64,000 nucleotides of DNA from Xestospongia bergquistia (Eukaryota; Porifera; Demospongiae; Haplosclerida; Petrosiidae). A model generated the notes under the pieces. The model saw only the letters and a list, made by a program, of their open reading frames with translations. It made no database searches and had not been told where the DNA came from. The stretch spans positions 9,219,849 through 9,283,848 of the forward strand of contig OZ014412.1 of the NCBI GenBank assembly GCA_963965975.1. Direction: 5' to 3'. Shown one piece after another: positions 1 to 21,334 of this stretch (its first letter is position 1; each line of letters opens with the position of its first letter). Position numbers and translations under genes: made by a program.

Positions 1-900
1 CAATTCAACATTAATCATAATCCAGATATTGTACCAACAGAGGCATACAATGCAAAGAAACTTATTTTGTAGAGAGCAAGCTTCGAGGTAATAAGGCTAA
101 AGTAATATTAAGAGCTACTGTACGGAGTTAGGTAGACAATTCTACATTATTACAATTATTAAATAAACTTTAGGTTTAAGTAGATTAGTGAAATTGGTAA
201 TAACAAAAACCAATCACCACTGATATTGTAATGAGAATTATTCCTAGGGGTGTCCCATTTCTCGGATATAGTGCCCAAGGGGGCAGAACCTACATTGCCT
301 AGCAAAATTATCTTTAAAATTCTTTAAACTCAAATAAAGTTGTCTGAAAAACATTATAATTTGTCTAGTTTCAGTTCAGAGTCCATCTTATTACCTCTTG
401 CTTAGAATATTCTTAAAGTGACTTCAACTATGCATACTAATACTTGAGTAATAGTATACACAGTTGCACAACATTAGAGAATTTTATTTAATTAATTTAG
501 TAATGGATGTATCGGATTATGATGTGTCAATGTTACCATAATATGTAGCACAATAATTACCTATCATGTTTAATTTAAAAAGATGCTAGAAAAGAACATG
601 CTAATATTTAGTTTTTGTTTGAAATTACATTGAGCAAAATGAAAGATCAAGGTCACTCACTATCTCCTATTAAGTGAAAATTCCTTTCTCTATGTATATC
701 CAAACTAGTAATATTCTTAAATAGAGAGAATCCAGTACATAAACATAAGGTTTCTCTGTAATTATTATAGCCATTGATTATAATATTTGTACAGTCCACA
801 ATCAGCCTATCCTTTCAATTTGATACATTTGATGTTTATAGGATATAATATATTCGTGATCAGGTAATCAGACCATGAATATATATATATCCTCTTTTCA

Positions 901-1008
901 TGCATGTGTGTACTGAATTCAATTAGTCTCAGTCCCAGTATTCACCCTTAATCACTAAGGGCGGAGTATGGCACTGAGACTAGAATTCAATATTATAGAA
1001 CACATGCA
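901..1008. repeat. Hairpin-forming inverted repeat (MITE-like)
   Basis: The arms at about 901-932 and 972-1008 are reverse complements with a few mismatches; both contain GAATTC and a TGCATGTGT end. The loop has a smaller internal inverted repeat (CACCCTTA against TAAGGGCG). The arm motif AATTGAATTCAGTAC also starts the long direct repeats near 9394, so the two may belong to one family. The rest of 1-1214 is AT-rich with no gene that I can see. Confidence 0.55.
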
Positions 1009-1214
1009 TATACACTACAGTTCAATCTTGAACTACAACTCATTAAAAGGATTCATGCATGTGTTATACTTCATTTATTGAGTTTGTTTATATATAACTT
1101 TCTAAAAACTAATCAAAAAAATCTAGAAACTTTTTATAATACAAACATCTACTATTCCTTGAAAACACAACAAAAAATATATGTCACATAATTGCAGCAA
1201 TCAATCTTGCTCAC

Positions 1215-2051
1215 TTATCTAAATCCCCAATCTGTCATTTTTTGCTGAGATTTTGCCATTATGATCATAGCAATCCCATTTGCAAAAAAACTTCTGATTG
1301 TCCCAGGAAAAATGCCTCGATAAAGAGCAAACAGTCCGCCCCTTTCTCTCACAGCCAGTATCCGTTTCCACACAGGTAGATCCTTCCCATAACTCCCTTG
1401 GACTTGTGACTTCATATATTCTAACGGCCACACAATCCACCATGCCATAGTAGCTGCAACCCCTCCCATTAAGAATTGTCCTAATATAGGTCTATCCAAT
1501 AGATTTGGATAAAATCGTTTTGTTGAGTCATATAGAATGAAAAATGTACACAGTAGTCCAACAGATCGACACCATGTTATTCCAAAGCCTTTATATACAT
1601 GTTGTAGTTTCCATGATTGGACAGTCTGTCGAGATATCTTCGCATACTCTAAAGGAGTCTCTATTAGTGCTCGGATAGTACCTCCACCCAAACCACCAAC
1701 TATGACACGAGTTTCTATTCCAAAAGTCCCTGGTATTCGGTACTTACCAAATGGTGAATCCATATATGTATAAATGGCTTCATAGAGAGAAAACTGAGTA
1801 GATCTATAAAAAATTGATCCAATTAATGGATATAAAGCACCTCTGTATAAACCACGAATCCTCTGATCATCCATAGTTTTAATGAATGAATGGATCATAT
1901 TTCTACTTTCAAATCCTCTCATTGCCTGCATTCTAGTTTTAATTGTGTCAAAAGGATGGCCGACCAGTACAGACGTAATTCCAAAAAAGGCACCTGGGAC
2001 AAGGGTGATTAACCCTTCTTTCCACCAAGCTGTTCTCGTCTCACTGTGCAT
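1215..2051 (-). CDS. SLC25-family mitochondrial carrier, intronless
   Basis: A single uninterrupted reading frame of 278 residues, the usual length for this family. It has the three-fold repeat of mitochondrial carriers: the signature P-x-[DE]-x-x-[KR] occurs as PFDTIK (residues 33-38), PLEYAK (133-138) and PLEYMK (209-214), each at the end of an odd-numbered helix. Known role of the family: six-helix exchangers of metabolites across the inner mitochondrial membrane. The substrate cannot be assigned. The first repeat (HPFDTIKTRMQ) looks like the carnitine/ornithine-type group, but the Trp-rich helix 5 (MAWWIVWPLEYMK) is unusual. The start is the first ATG of the frame. It is divergent to the leucyl-tRNA synthetase gene, 667 bp away. 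The absence of introns contrasts with most neighbours. Confidence 0.88.
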   Translation of the reverse strand: MHSETRTAWWKEGLITLVPGAFFGITSVLVGHPFDTIKTRMQAMRGFESRNMIHSFIKTMDDQRIRGLYRGALYPLIGSIFYRSTQFSLYEAIYTYMDSPFGKYRIPGTFGIETRVIVGGLGGGTIRALIETPLEYAKISRQTVQSWKLQHVYKGFGITWCRSVGLLCTFFILYDSTKRFYPNLLDRPILGQFLMGGVAATMAWWIVWPLEYMKSQVQGSYGKDLPVWKRILAVRERGGLFALYRGIFPGTIRSFFANGIAMIIMAKSQQKMTDWGFR

Positions 2052-2352
2052 TTTGTTGCGCGAATACGCCGAATATAGCCGACTTAAATACTATAATTTC
2101 GTACCGGAAGTAGGAATAATATGGATTGTAACGTTAAAAACATCTCGTGAAAGGCGCATCTACTTATTGAACGCAATATTCCAAAAATATTATATAGAAC
2201 ACAAAACAGGTCTTAAGTTGCTTCAGCAATCCTCATTGGTCTGCAAACATTACTTACGCTACAAGTAGCAAAGTTGACAACTATTTTGGCCAAAAACTCA
2301 GCTGGCAGTACACACTTTTATAAAGATTATATGCGTCTTTGGAAGTTTAACA

Positions 2353-2392
<40 letters not shown>

Positions 2393-2718
2393 CAATGAAT
2401 GTTTGCTTCATATGGCTCTGCTATGATGCAAGTCAAATGCTCAAATCAGTCATAGATTGAAATCCTGTTAATATCGCTAGTATAAATGAAACTAAATATG
2501 AACTATCAATCAAATTCATTGTAGGTACTTAGAAAACCCAGACACCACAAGATTGCTCCGCTCGGGCTCGCCCACAATTAATAGGATTTGAACGAACCTA
2601 TGACGAACCAATCAAAATAGTCCTCGTAACTGATTGGTCAAAAGGCGATCCGACAAACTTCCATAAAAATACCGTTAAAGTACCGTTACACAGACAAACA
2701 ACCGCAAAATTTGAAGAC
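2052..2718. promoter_or_regulatory. Shared divergent promoter region of the carrier and LARS genes
   Basis: A 667-bp gap between two divergent start codons. An exact ETS/GABP-type motif, ACCGGAAGT, lies at 2103-2111, about 50 bp upstream of the carrier start codon. Such motifs are typical of housekeeping and mitochondrial gene promoters. A (TA)16 microsatellite sits in the middle. No TATA box was identified for LARS. Confidence 0.45.
2357..2388. repeat. (TA)16 microsatellite
   Basis: Uninterrupted TA dinucleotides between the two divergent genes. Confidence 0.95.
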
Positions 2719-9046
<6,328 letters not shown>

Positions 9047-9201
9047 GTTAAAGGACTCAAACAATGCTTTTAGTTTTTTCATATTTTATTTGTACTGTAC
9101 ATTTTGCCAACATTTTTATTATTTATTAGTGATAAGATATAAAGTTAATATTATTGCATCAGTTGTAAAAGCTTAGTGACAATTACAATGAGTATAAATA
9201 C

Positions 9202-9206
9202 ATATA

Positions 9207-9279
<73 letters not shown>
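9202..9279. repeat. (TA)n microsatellite
   Basis: Nearly pure TA dinucleotides just past the LARS 3' end, with one TG interruption near the start. Confidence 0.93.
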
Positions 9280-9284
<5 letters not shown>

Positions 9285-9387
9285 ATGTGCAATGTTTTAT
9301 TGAGTTAATATGTCTTTAGATGACTTAAGTTTAAGACATAACATTTGAGCCAGCAATATTCCCAAAGCATCATATGTGTGTGTGTGT

Positions 9388-11450
9388 CCTGTAATTGAAT
9401 TCAGTACACATAATGGGGGGTGTATGGGATAGTCATTATATTCATGGTTGAACTTATGACCCGATTGTGAATAGTTGTTCTCAGAATTGTAATAATAATC
9501 ATGAATATGTCCTTAGTCATCTTGTAACTGTTAATAATTACCATCCCAAATTATCATACCTGTAAACAACAGGTGGACATATTTTAACTAGACTTGTAAT
9601 TTATCACAATGAAGACAGAAAGGAGACAAAGATAACTTTCTAGTAAAAATACTATCCTTTGGAGTTGAAGGGTTAGGGAATTGTAGACAACTCTGCCTAT
9701 AATTATTATTAATAATCTTTATGTGGTAAAAATATACACTACAAAATAAAACCACAAAAACACAAAAAATGAAACTTTTCTTTACAAATTTAGACTTCAG
9801 GTTTAATTTTTCATTTCTTTTAACTTTGTCATTTCTATTTTCAATAATATGGTAGTCAATGTATGCTGAACTCAATTAGAGGATGAGAAATGTAGACAAA
9901 CCACAAGTACATACAGATATCAGAAACTCAGGGTTGGGTGTAGTATATGTATACTACTATACTAACAAGATAAACTGTGGGAATATTGATATGACCTAAA
10001 AATACTGAAGAATATTATTACCTTATTTCTTTGACAACATAATGCAACTTGTTACTATTTGTAGCCTCATGCATGCAGCTCAAAGCTTGCCCAATATATT
10101 GCCTCCCTGTAAAGGAATTTCTCTTAAACCTGTAACTCTAGCTGACACAATGCTTGGATTATAGATAACTTATGTTGAAAACTTATAAAAGAATTGATCA
10201 TTCTACATTTGCCAAACATCAAAGGAAGGTGACATTGTGATACATATAGAATTGTTAATATATAGTTAGGTTACAGCAATATTTTCAGATTTTGTTAGAT
10301 TATCCTTAATGCATACTACACAAAACCCTGGTTTGTAGACAGATGTAAGTACTTGTAGGTTATCTGCATTTCCCATCCTTATTTGAATTCAATTTACATT
10401 TTTGGGGGTGTATAGGAATGCTCTTATATTCATGATTGAACTTATGACCTATGAATATGTTGTTCTTGGGACTATTATAATGATTGTGAATGTATTTAGT
10501 GTTATCTTGTGACTATTAATGATTACCATTTTAATATCAAACCTGTAAACAAGTTACGAGTAGGTAGATATATCTAAAACATGTACAAAATGAAGATGTA
10601 AAGAGAAAGGAAATAAAACACTTTCCTGTAAAATGCTATCCTTTATAGAAGAGTTGGGAAATTATAGACAGCTCTATATAGTTATTATTCATGCAGGTAA
10701 TGGAGAACCCTATAGAAATAGTTAAATCAGAAATTAGGAAGAAAGACTGTTTGTTATTGAAAACTATGTTTTAAGATTGAGGTATAGTAGCTAGAGTTTA
10801 GACTTACTTTTCATTTCTTTCAGCTTCCAGCAACACACAGACAAACTGCAAGTATATACATATATCAAAAATTCAAGGTTGGATTCAATATTTATGCTAT
10901 GTATATTAAGAAGATGAGCTAATGATATGATCTAATCATGAAGATGTTGTTACTTCAGTCAGATCTGAACTATATATGTAAAGTATATCTTATCTACTTT
11001 TAGTTTCATTTAGCTCAAGGCTTGCCCTATATATTGGCTCTCTTTCTTAAAATCTAGCTAATAGATGACTTGTATAAGAATTGATGATTCTACATGTGCC
11101 AAGCATTTTAAAAGAAAAGATGACATTGCATGTAGTATAGAATTGCTTATACAATAGGTCAGAGCATAGTCTATCAGATTATTGTTATGCATACTACACC
11201 AAACTTTGTTTTGTAGATTATGTATGTTTTGTTCTTTGTCTGCATTTCTCATCCTCTAACTGAATTCAGCACACATTATTTGGGTGTATAGGATAGCCAT
11301 TATATTAATAGTTGAACTTAGAACTTATGACCTGATTATGAATATGTTGTTTTCACCAGGAATGTGTCCTGAGTTATGTTATGTGACTGTTAATGATTAT
11401 TATTTCAATATTAAACATGTAAACAAGAAGCTAGGGACAGTGGAGCAAAT
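9388..11450. repeat. Three diverged direct repeats of ~0.9-1 kb
   Basis: Unit 1 starts near 9394, unit 2 near 10384 and a partial unit 3 near 11258. Each starts with a GAATTCA motif, followed by a G-rich GGTGTATxGGA tract and TTGAACTTATGACC. Units 1 and 2 match in order over several further blocks, for example GACAAAC..CAAGTA (9895, 10850), TAGCTCAAxGCTTGCCC (10076, 11011) and TGCATACTACAC (10311, 11189). Unit 3 stops near 11450. Unit 1 may itself be an element with inverted ends, because a reverse copy of the start motif with CAATTAGAGGATG lies at 9863-9885. No coding sequence is seen. Confidence 0.7.
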
Positions 11451-13131
11451 AGTAAACTTAAACTCTTAGAAATGCGTAAACATAATATGCAAGTTCATTT
11501 TTCAATCCCATTTTTGTTTCTATATTTACTAATTCCACGTTTCCAAAGCTTCTGAAGGATATTAATAATACTAAACCATTTTTTATCCACTTTAAGCTTG
11601 AAGGTTTTCATATTCCTTATAAGATATTTTCTTAATTCTAATCCTATCTGGGCAACTTTGAATTTAGATTAGGACAACATTGTGGTACCTACAATATCAT
11701 ATATGTTGTGTTGTGTTGATTGCATGGTGACTTTGGTAAACTATGAATACTTTGTCACCTCTTACATATGCATTTATTTATATAATTAGAAAAAGGAGTG
11801 TACTTAATGCTCAAGTCTTGAATTGGCTTGTTTGTTATTAGCAACTAGTTGAGGCAACTATTTTCTCTGTGTCATCCCTTCTTTTAGAATTCAACAACCT
11901 TGTATATATAGCTTTTGTATAAATTGTGCCAGGACGTGACACCATATAGATCTTTATTCCCTAGGTCCTAAGATCCTAAATCTTCCTAAGCTTTAACATA
12001 GTAACATACTTTCTTAAATAATAACTGCGTAGTGTATTAATATGTAAGATGCTACACATAGATGAACCCCAAAAAATTATAAATGATCTATACCTATGTT
12101 GCTGAGGTATTCAGGAAGAGATCATGCAGGCCTGACAATAGTTTAAATGTTAAACTATTATATGTGTTGTCATGGGGTGGCCAATTGTACAAGAATCAAA
12201 TGACAGCCTGAATCTATTACACAATCATACCTCTGAACTATCTGTTGTAATCACTTACCTTACTTTCATTCTAATGAAGACTAGGTCAAAAGTCTGCCAC
12301 AACACTGCTCGTGATCAAAAACATCAAGAATTAGTACATTGGGATGTACACTAGAGTAACTAACAGTCAAAATTGATTTCTTTGTCCCTTGTCTAGATGA
12401 ATATTGAATTACTATGACCAAATGATCCAGGTCCAATGTGAATGTGATAAATGACCTTGAGATTGCCAGACACTATACTGGTTGCATGTGCTAATTTATT
12501 TCAACAGTTAATCATAACAATTTTTACTTTGTTTATTAAATTTTTAGTTTATTGTTCTTACCTTTGTTTATTTATTTTAATTATAAGTCTTGCTTTTAGT
12601 CCAATAGTTTTAGTTTGATCTTTGTATCATTCTTAGTATTACTCCATTTCCCTTGGTTTACTTTTTAGAGATAGTCTTAGGTTTCCATATAAATAGCTTA
12701 TTTATAATGCGTTTTAATTTGAACTCCTTTTTTTAATAAACAACTATCCTATCAACCAGGTTACACGAGCAATGCTTTATGGCTGTATTTGCAATGCTTA
12801 GTACAAAAAAATTACACTAACAATTTACCTGACAACATTTATCACTTACAGCAATACCGTAATCAAAAATGGTTAGTATAAGCATATATAGCAAGTGTTT
12901 CTATAAGTAAACACACACCAACAGTTGGTAAGATTTACATTATATGAGATACATAAACTGTTTTGAAAAATTTAATAAAAACATTTTTTATAATACATCA
13001 TTATCATCTATGCAAAAAGGAAACTACTATAAAGTGACTAGTACTTCAAACAGAGACAACACACTAATTGTGCCAAACAGCAAATAAGCAGTTATTAAGA
13101 AAATAAAAAAATGCTCATTTTATGTTAAAAT
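11451..13131. other. Intergenic, no gene recognised
   Basis: AT-rich, with only short random frames and no splice-bounded coding exons on either strand. It includes the 3' flank of the amine oxidase gene, which is on the minus strand and ends at 13132. Confidence 0.6.
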
Positions 13132-15508
<2,377 letters not shown>

Positions 15509-16260
15509 CCGCGAAAGTTAACAGTGTGAATTTCGCCGAAAGTTTCGTGCTTTTGAGAAGGCCAAAATTAATTTCGCACGCTTGTAGAGAATGTTCGTAA
15601 ACTTTTGATGCTTTTCAGTTCTCTACACTTACATCGTTAGCAATCTAGATCGCTCGCTCTAATCTGCGAACTATAAATAGTATAAATACAGATACCGTAT
15701 TGATTAAATTATCCGTACATAATAATATGCAAAGATTGTGACACGCCTCTCAATAATGACTTTATATTCTGACACAGGACCGCTGCCTTTTCGATAAAAT
15801 TATTTGCTTCCCTTGTGCAGTGATAAAATCCATGTACAGTACTAGATGTTTGTGGTTGCATACAGCTTTTTAGCTCCCAAGGGTCTGCCTAAAATCTCTC
15901 CCCCCCCCCTCTCTCTCTCTCTTTCTCTACCTATCTCTATCTCCGATAATAATAATCATCATATAGTCATGTTGCAAAAAAATCCCGAAAACTCTGGATG
16001 GGGTTTTGCCCTTTATATATTTTTACATGGTAGGACTCTTCAGCAAGAAATCAATGTGAACGCTGTAACATTCTTTCCAACTATATTTATGAAGAATTAT
16101 GGTGAAAACATTTACATGAGAAAGCACCAAAGGAATTATAGCATAGTTAGTAATGCTTACGATATACATGCATCACTCTTAATTCTTGTGTCATTACTTT
16201 TTCTACATTCTTTCTATCAATGGACTTGCTCGTTGCTTTAATAAGTAATACAATATCATT
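15509..16260. other. Upstream region of the amine oxidase gene; C-tract and (CT)n
   Basis: No coding exon seen. A run of Cs followed by (CT)n lies at about 15899-15923. The first ~150 bp next to the amine oxidase start are richer in CpG and probably hold its promoter. Confidence 0.5.
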
Positions 16261-16274
16261 ATATAAAGCTAGTA

Positions 16275-17016
16275 CCAGCTACAAGACCCCAAAACACAAC
16301 TAGATGATGATGATACAGCATGGAACATCCAGAGATGGATTGATAGTGCCAAGCTAACTGAGGAGTAAGAGTATAATCATAAAACACAAAATTGGTAACA
16401 CTTGTAGCAGGGAATTTGTAAACTCTTCACATATGTATTGGGGCAAAATTTATGATGGCCAAGATCACATTGATCACCTCTATAATGAGGTCAGGAACAT
16501 ACCAAAAAATGCATTTTTCAGCTACCCGCAAAATACTCCATGCACGTTTTAAATGAATGAGTACAACACCAAGTTCCTCCTAGACCATAGACATGTAAGG
16601 GAATACAATAAAAGGGATTAAAACATTTAAAACATTCAATTTAGTTTTATAGCTTTTGTTAAATAATAGAATGTACATAGCACAACTTTTCCACTAATGG
16701 CACTATACATGTTCAATAATTAAGGAGACAGACTATCAATGCAAAGCTGAATACCGACTTGAAAACCCAACAGTAGCACACCATTTTTTGTGAAGTTCAT
16801 TCAAATCCTCACTATATTTGTCAGTGATTGCCAGTCTATTACATACTAATGTCAGTAAATGTACGTATACATGTACATGTAGAAGTACATGTATATAACA
16901 AGGTACCTGTACAAACAGCTTTTACAATGGGTACTGATTATAATATGTAATGTGGTTACACCTACAAGATGATTAAGTAAACTAAGCATTCATTTAAACC
17001 TCAGTGGTTAGATTTG

Positions 17017-17052
<36 letters not shown>

Positions 17053-17376
17053 TCACACTCTATACTTAAGTAATGCAACAGCATTGCAAATATATGATGA
17101 TATTATTTGCAGATTGTTCATTTTCCATAGCCTGATCGTCGTCCTTCAATATCAAGATTACTGGTATTAGTAGAAGAGAGATTGCCACATGACAAATTAA
17201 GCCAAGAAAAAGAGACAAAGAAATTAATGTCAGAAGATGAGCTAAGAAGACGAGAAAGTATTAACAAGAAGAGGGAAGAGGAGTTACATAAAAGAGAACA
17301 AGAAATCAAGCAAAGAGAAGAAGCAATGGCTTAGAGAGAGCGAAAGTTACTTATAAGAGAAAGACAACTAACAGGT
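16275..17376 (+). pseudogene. Decayed exons: unrecognised protein plus kinase-tail/coiled coil
   Basis: Three stretches look like exons on the plus strand. The first (about 16279-16364) reads LQDPKTQLDDDD and ends at a GTAAGA donor. A 46-nt intron and TGTAGCAG acceptor lead in frame to a second (16411-) with WGKIYDGQDHIDHLYNEV, which hits a TAA at 16550 although reading could continue to a GTAAGG donor. The third (about 17140-17375) reads PDRRPSISRLL, like the last helix of a TKL kinase, followed by a highly charged Glu/Lys/Arg coiled coil. That is interrupted by a TAG at about 17332-17334 and then continues as RERKLLIRERQLTG to a GTATGT donor. The in-frame stops argue for a pseudogene. I do not recognise the parent gene. 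Joining the stretches into one gene is an inference. Confidence 0.45.
17018..17049. repeat. (TA)n microsatellite
   Basis: Pure TA dinucleotides inside the pseudogene region. Confidence 0.9.
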
Positions 17377-18093
17377 ATGTATTTGTATATAGTACTAGGT
17401 ACACATGACTATCTTATAGTTGTATAGAGAGACAGTCTCTAGAGAGAAGATAACTGATGTTGTCTAACAAACAGTGTCAATGAATAAACAGTAAATTTAT
17501 AAACCAGTACCACTCTGGTCCACCCTACTAGATATAAGTGTAATGTATGTGTGTGAGGCTATGTCACAAAATATGTAATCCTCTATTTGTTTTTTTCCTT
17601 CAATAAAAATATTGGGATAATTCATATTAATTACATTAGTGTGATCACTGTATTATCACTAATGGCAATGCTCCTCAAGTTGCTATGAGTTTGACCCTCA
17701 CATTCTACCATGACCTGATCTCATGTATAATTATTAATAAATTGTTATTTTTATACACAGTCAGGACGCCATGCACTCAAAATACACTTAGTAGAATGGA
17801 AAACAAACAATTCCTTTCAAAGCTATAGATCAGTAAGACTAGTGTCACAGTATTTACTGGAAGAGAACACCATTCATTTTATATGGCCCAGGGATTTCTG
17901 GTTCCAAACTTGCTAAATTGTGAGCATTCTAGGTTTTAAAAAAAATTTCCAGATTTGCAAGCATTTTGAACAATGAAAACCATTTCTCTCTAGCTCAATC
18001 CTCGCCAGAGTTATTATAACACTAACCTTGTGTTCATTCTCAACATGAACAGTTTGTAATATAAATAATTTTCAACATAATAGTATTAATAAA

Positions 18094-21000
18094 TTATAAC
18101 AAAGACAAATTAGTCATCTCTTCAATTCCCCGTCCATCCTCTTCCTCAAGACTTCGTTGTTGTTGTAACCACATATTAGCATATACTCCTTCTAATGATA
18201 GGAGCTCTTGATGTGTCCCTCGTTCACATATCTCTCCATCTTTTAACACCAAAATCTGGTTGGCATGGATAATGGTGGACAGACGATGAGCTACAATGAT
18301 AGTGCTTCTCCCTTGACACACCTTCATTAGAGAGGCTTGAATATTACGTTCAGTTTGTGTATCCAGTGCTGAGGTAGCCTCATCTAGTAATATAATAGAT
18401 GGATTTTTGAGAATAGTACGAGCAATAGCTACTCTTTGTTTCTCTCCTCCACTCAATTTAAGTCCTCTCTCTCCAACAACTGTTGAATACTGTTGAGGAA
18501 AGCTCAAGATACGGTCATGCATATCAGCATATTCAGCAGCTCTCTCTACTTCATCATCAGTAGCTGTTACACGTCCATATCGTATATTATATTGTATAAC
18601 ATCATTAAATAAGACAGTATCTTGAGGTACCACACCTATATTTTGACGTAATGAAGACTGTTTAATATGACGAATATCTTGACCATCAATATGAATCATA
18701 CCATCCTGTACATGAGAAAAGCATGTGACATTGGTACTATTGTGTTAATTGGATATGAATACTATTAAGAGACAGTTTAATAGGTATGTGCATAATGAAT
18801 ACATTTAGCTGTCCCACCTGAATATCATAGAATCTAAACAACAGACGTATGATGGTAGATTTGCCAGCTCCTGAGGGTCCAACAAGAGCTAGTGTCTCAC
18901 CAGGTCTTACTGTAAATGAGAGATCTTTAAGTATAGGTTTCTCAGGATTGTAGTGGAAGTAGACATGACGAAACTCTATACAGCCATCAGTAATCTATAG
19001 GCAATGAGATCAATATAATTTCATTTAGATATAACCATCTTTTTTTTGACATTTCACTAAATGTGCTCTTTATATACTGTAGTCTCTACTTAAAGATAAT
19101 TATTGTGATGCCAATTGCATCATTTACCTTTAGTGGTTTAGCATCAAAGTCATCCTGGACTTCTTGCTTAGCATCTAGTAGATCAAACATATTCTCCATA
19201 TCAATGAATGCTTGTTGTAATAACTGATAGTACATTCCAAAAAAGTTCAGTGGAGAATACAACTGAACAATGTAGGTTACGTACAGGACAAAATCACCAA
19301 CATCAAACACACCTTGATACACTCTAGACAAACATGAATAGTTTTACTATTAGTATATATCTAATATAGAATAACATTAATGTTGATTTAGGATTGGGAT
19401 CTTTGTCTCACAATAAAAGGCTATCATATCAAGGAGAACCCAAAGGAATTGCAATACTAAACTTTTAATTCAAATTATAAAATTCATATAGACATACTAG
19501 CTTGTTTTAATAGTTCCATCTAAATGGTTTGGTACATTAGATCTCTTTGCTATTGTCAAATAAGCATGTGCTGTTAGGAGATAATCTCATGCATATATTT
19601 TACACAGTCCAAAGCTAAATATGTCATCATATTTACTCCTTACCTATATGCACACAACATTGACCCTGCCATTAGTCCCAGCGTAATGATAATATTCTGT
19701 CCTGAGTTTAGCACATTGAGGCTAGCTAATGTTTTCCACTCTTCTCGTTGAAATCTGAGAATAGCATCATTGAAACGATCCACTTCATACCTCTCTTGAC
19801 CATAATATTTGACTGTCTCAAAATTTAACAAAGAATCAACTGCTTTAGCTTTGACTTCATTGTCAAGTTTATTCATTTCTCTTCTATACTTAGTCCTCCA
19901 TTCTATAATACCAATTGTATAGATCAGATAACCTCCCATTGTTGTAAACACAATTAAACCAAACCATGCATTGAATGCTATAATGAAATAAAACACTGCT
20001 ATTCCAATGTCTAGCATCATTGGAAGGATATTAAACAAGACATAGTCCAATAGATTGTTAATACTAAGAGTGCCTCTGTCAATAACTCGTATCACCTCAC
20101 CAGTCTTGCGGCCTAAATGCCAGCGTAGAGAAAGATCATGTAGATGACTAAAGAGCCTACGCTGCATTGCTCTCATAGTGTACTGCTGTACTCTAATCCA
20201 TAGATAAGATCGGAGATTATTAGTGAAGCCCATGTTACCAATAGAGCCTCCTTGAAGAAAACGAAGGATAATATAAATTAATATTGATATCATTGGGAAT
20301 GTGATACCAGTGTTGTTAATTGTCATACCATATGTGAGATCGAGACTGTCTGTAATGTTTTGCTTTGGTGTGAGTGCATTTACTATCTTCTTGTAATATA
20401 TTGGTACATACAGGTTAACAACACGACCAATGGCTAGTATAAAGAAGCATACAATGACCCGTAGTTGTAACATAGGATGTCCTTTAGGCCAAATATATGG
20501 AAATATTACTTTAGCTTTTTGGATAAAGTCAGTAAATGCTGATGCATGATTTCGATTGCGTATAAAATTTCCTGACATTTCTGAATCATTGTGGTCATCT
20601 TCTTGTGAATCTACTAGTAATGGTGCTTCAGAGACTTCAATATTAACTAACAACTGGTATTGCTGTCGTCGTGATAACAGTGGTCGCAATATGCCCACAC
20701 TAATCAAAATCATAAGGGAACAGAACTGGACACAGAACAGTACAAGATCAGTAATGTCTAGTTTGTTTTTAAGATGCCACCACCATTCTTTGTTAGACCA
20801 GGAGGCCAGATCAAAACATAACCACACTATATTAGCTAACCAGAACAGAACTACTGGTATACTGTGATGAAGTGCAAACAATACATTGAAACGTTCTCTG
20901 CATATCATCAAGAGACAGAACAACCAGGCTATACAACTCGTTACATTGGTCACAATCATGTATCCATAGATAGATCCTCCAGGTAACAGACCATGTAGTA

Positions 21001-21280
21001 TCAACTTAACTGCAAATATGACTGCCATTAACAGACAAGTTACAACTTCCACTAGGAAACTCTTAGAGTGAAGTAATGGTCTCCATTTGTTGTGTCCATT
21101 TGGTTTAGCTTTAGGTTTTCCTCCTAATACAATAATACTAAGTCCAAAGATGATGAGAAAACCAGACGAGAAGAGACTACCCACAATGGTCACAAAACAT
21201 CTTGAGAACCCATTTCCTCTCCACACAATATTATCTGTATCTCCTGGCTCACAAAATAGCACCATTGTAGCAGCAGACAC
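18094..21280 (-). CDS. ABCB6/HMT1-like half ABC transporter, copy 1
   Basis: Four exons: 19644-21280, 19128-19323, 18818-18994, 18094-18705; 2622 nt, 873 aa (868 if the second Met, MVLFCEPG, is the start, which aligns better with copy 2). An extra N-terminal membrane domain of about five helices (residues ~25-215) precedes the six-helix ABC transmembrane domain, as in ABCB6/HMT1. The nucleotide-binding domain has Walker A GPSGAGKS (exon 3), and in exon 4 the Q-loop VVPQDTV, signature [13 protein letters not shown], Walker [13 protein letters not shown] and H-loop IVAHRLSTI. Known members are homodimeric exporters of porphyrin, heme or metal conjugates in mitochondrial, lysosomal or plasma membranes; the substrate here is inferred only. 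The C-terminus (MTNLSLL) differs from copy 2. Its start lies ~55 bp from the divergent GRB2-like gene. Confidence 0.93.
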
Positions 21281-21334
21281 TTCCAGCCCCGCCCTTTGAC
21301 TTTAATAATATTCATCACTAACTTTGTAGGTGAA
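21281..21334. promoter_or_regulatory. Very short divergent promoter, ABC copy 1 / GRB2-like
   Basis: Only 54 bp (69 bp if the ABC gene starts at its second Met) separate the two divergent start codons. It contains a GC-box-like CCCCGCCC at about 21288. The two genes must share control elements or extend them into each other. Confidence 0.5.

Noticed and set aside
1882..2268. 128-codon plus-strand frame overlapping the carrier start
   Set aside because: It is the antisense shadow of the SLC25 gene that continues into its promoter.
15846..16241. 131-codon plus-strand frame upstream of the amine oxidase gene
   Set aside because: It is built on the C-tract/(CT)n repeat and random AT-rich sequence, with no domain and no splice signals.
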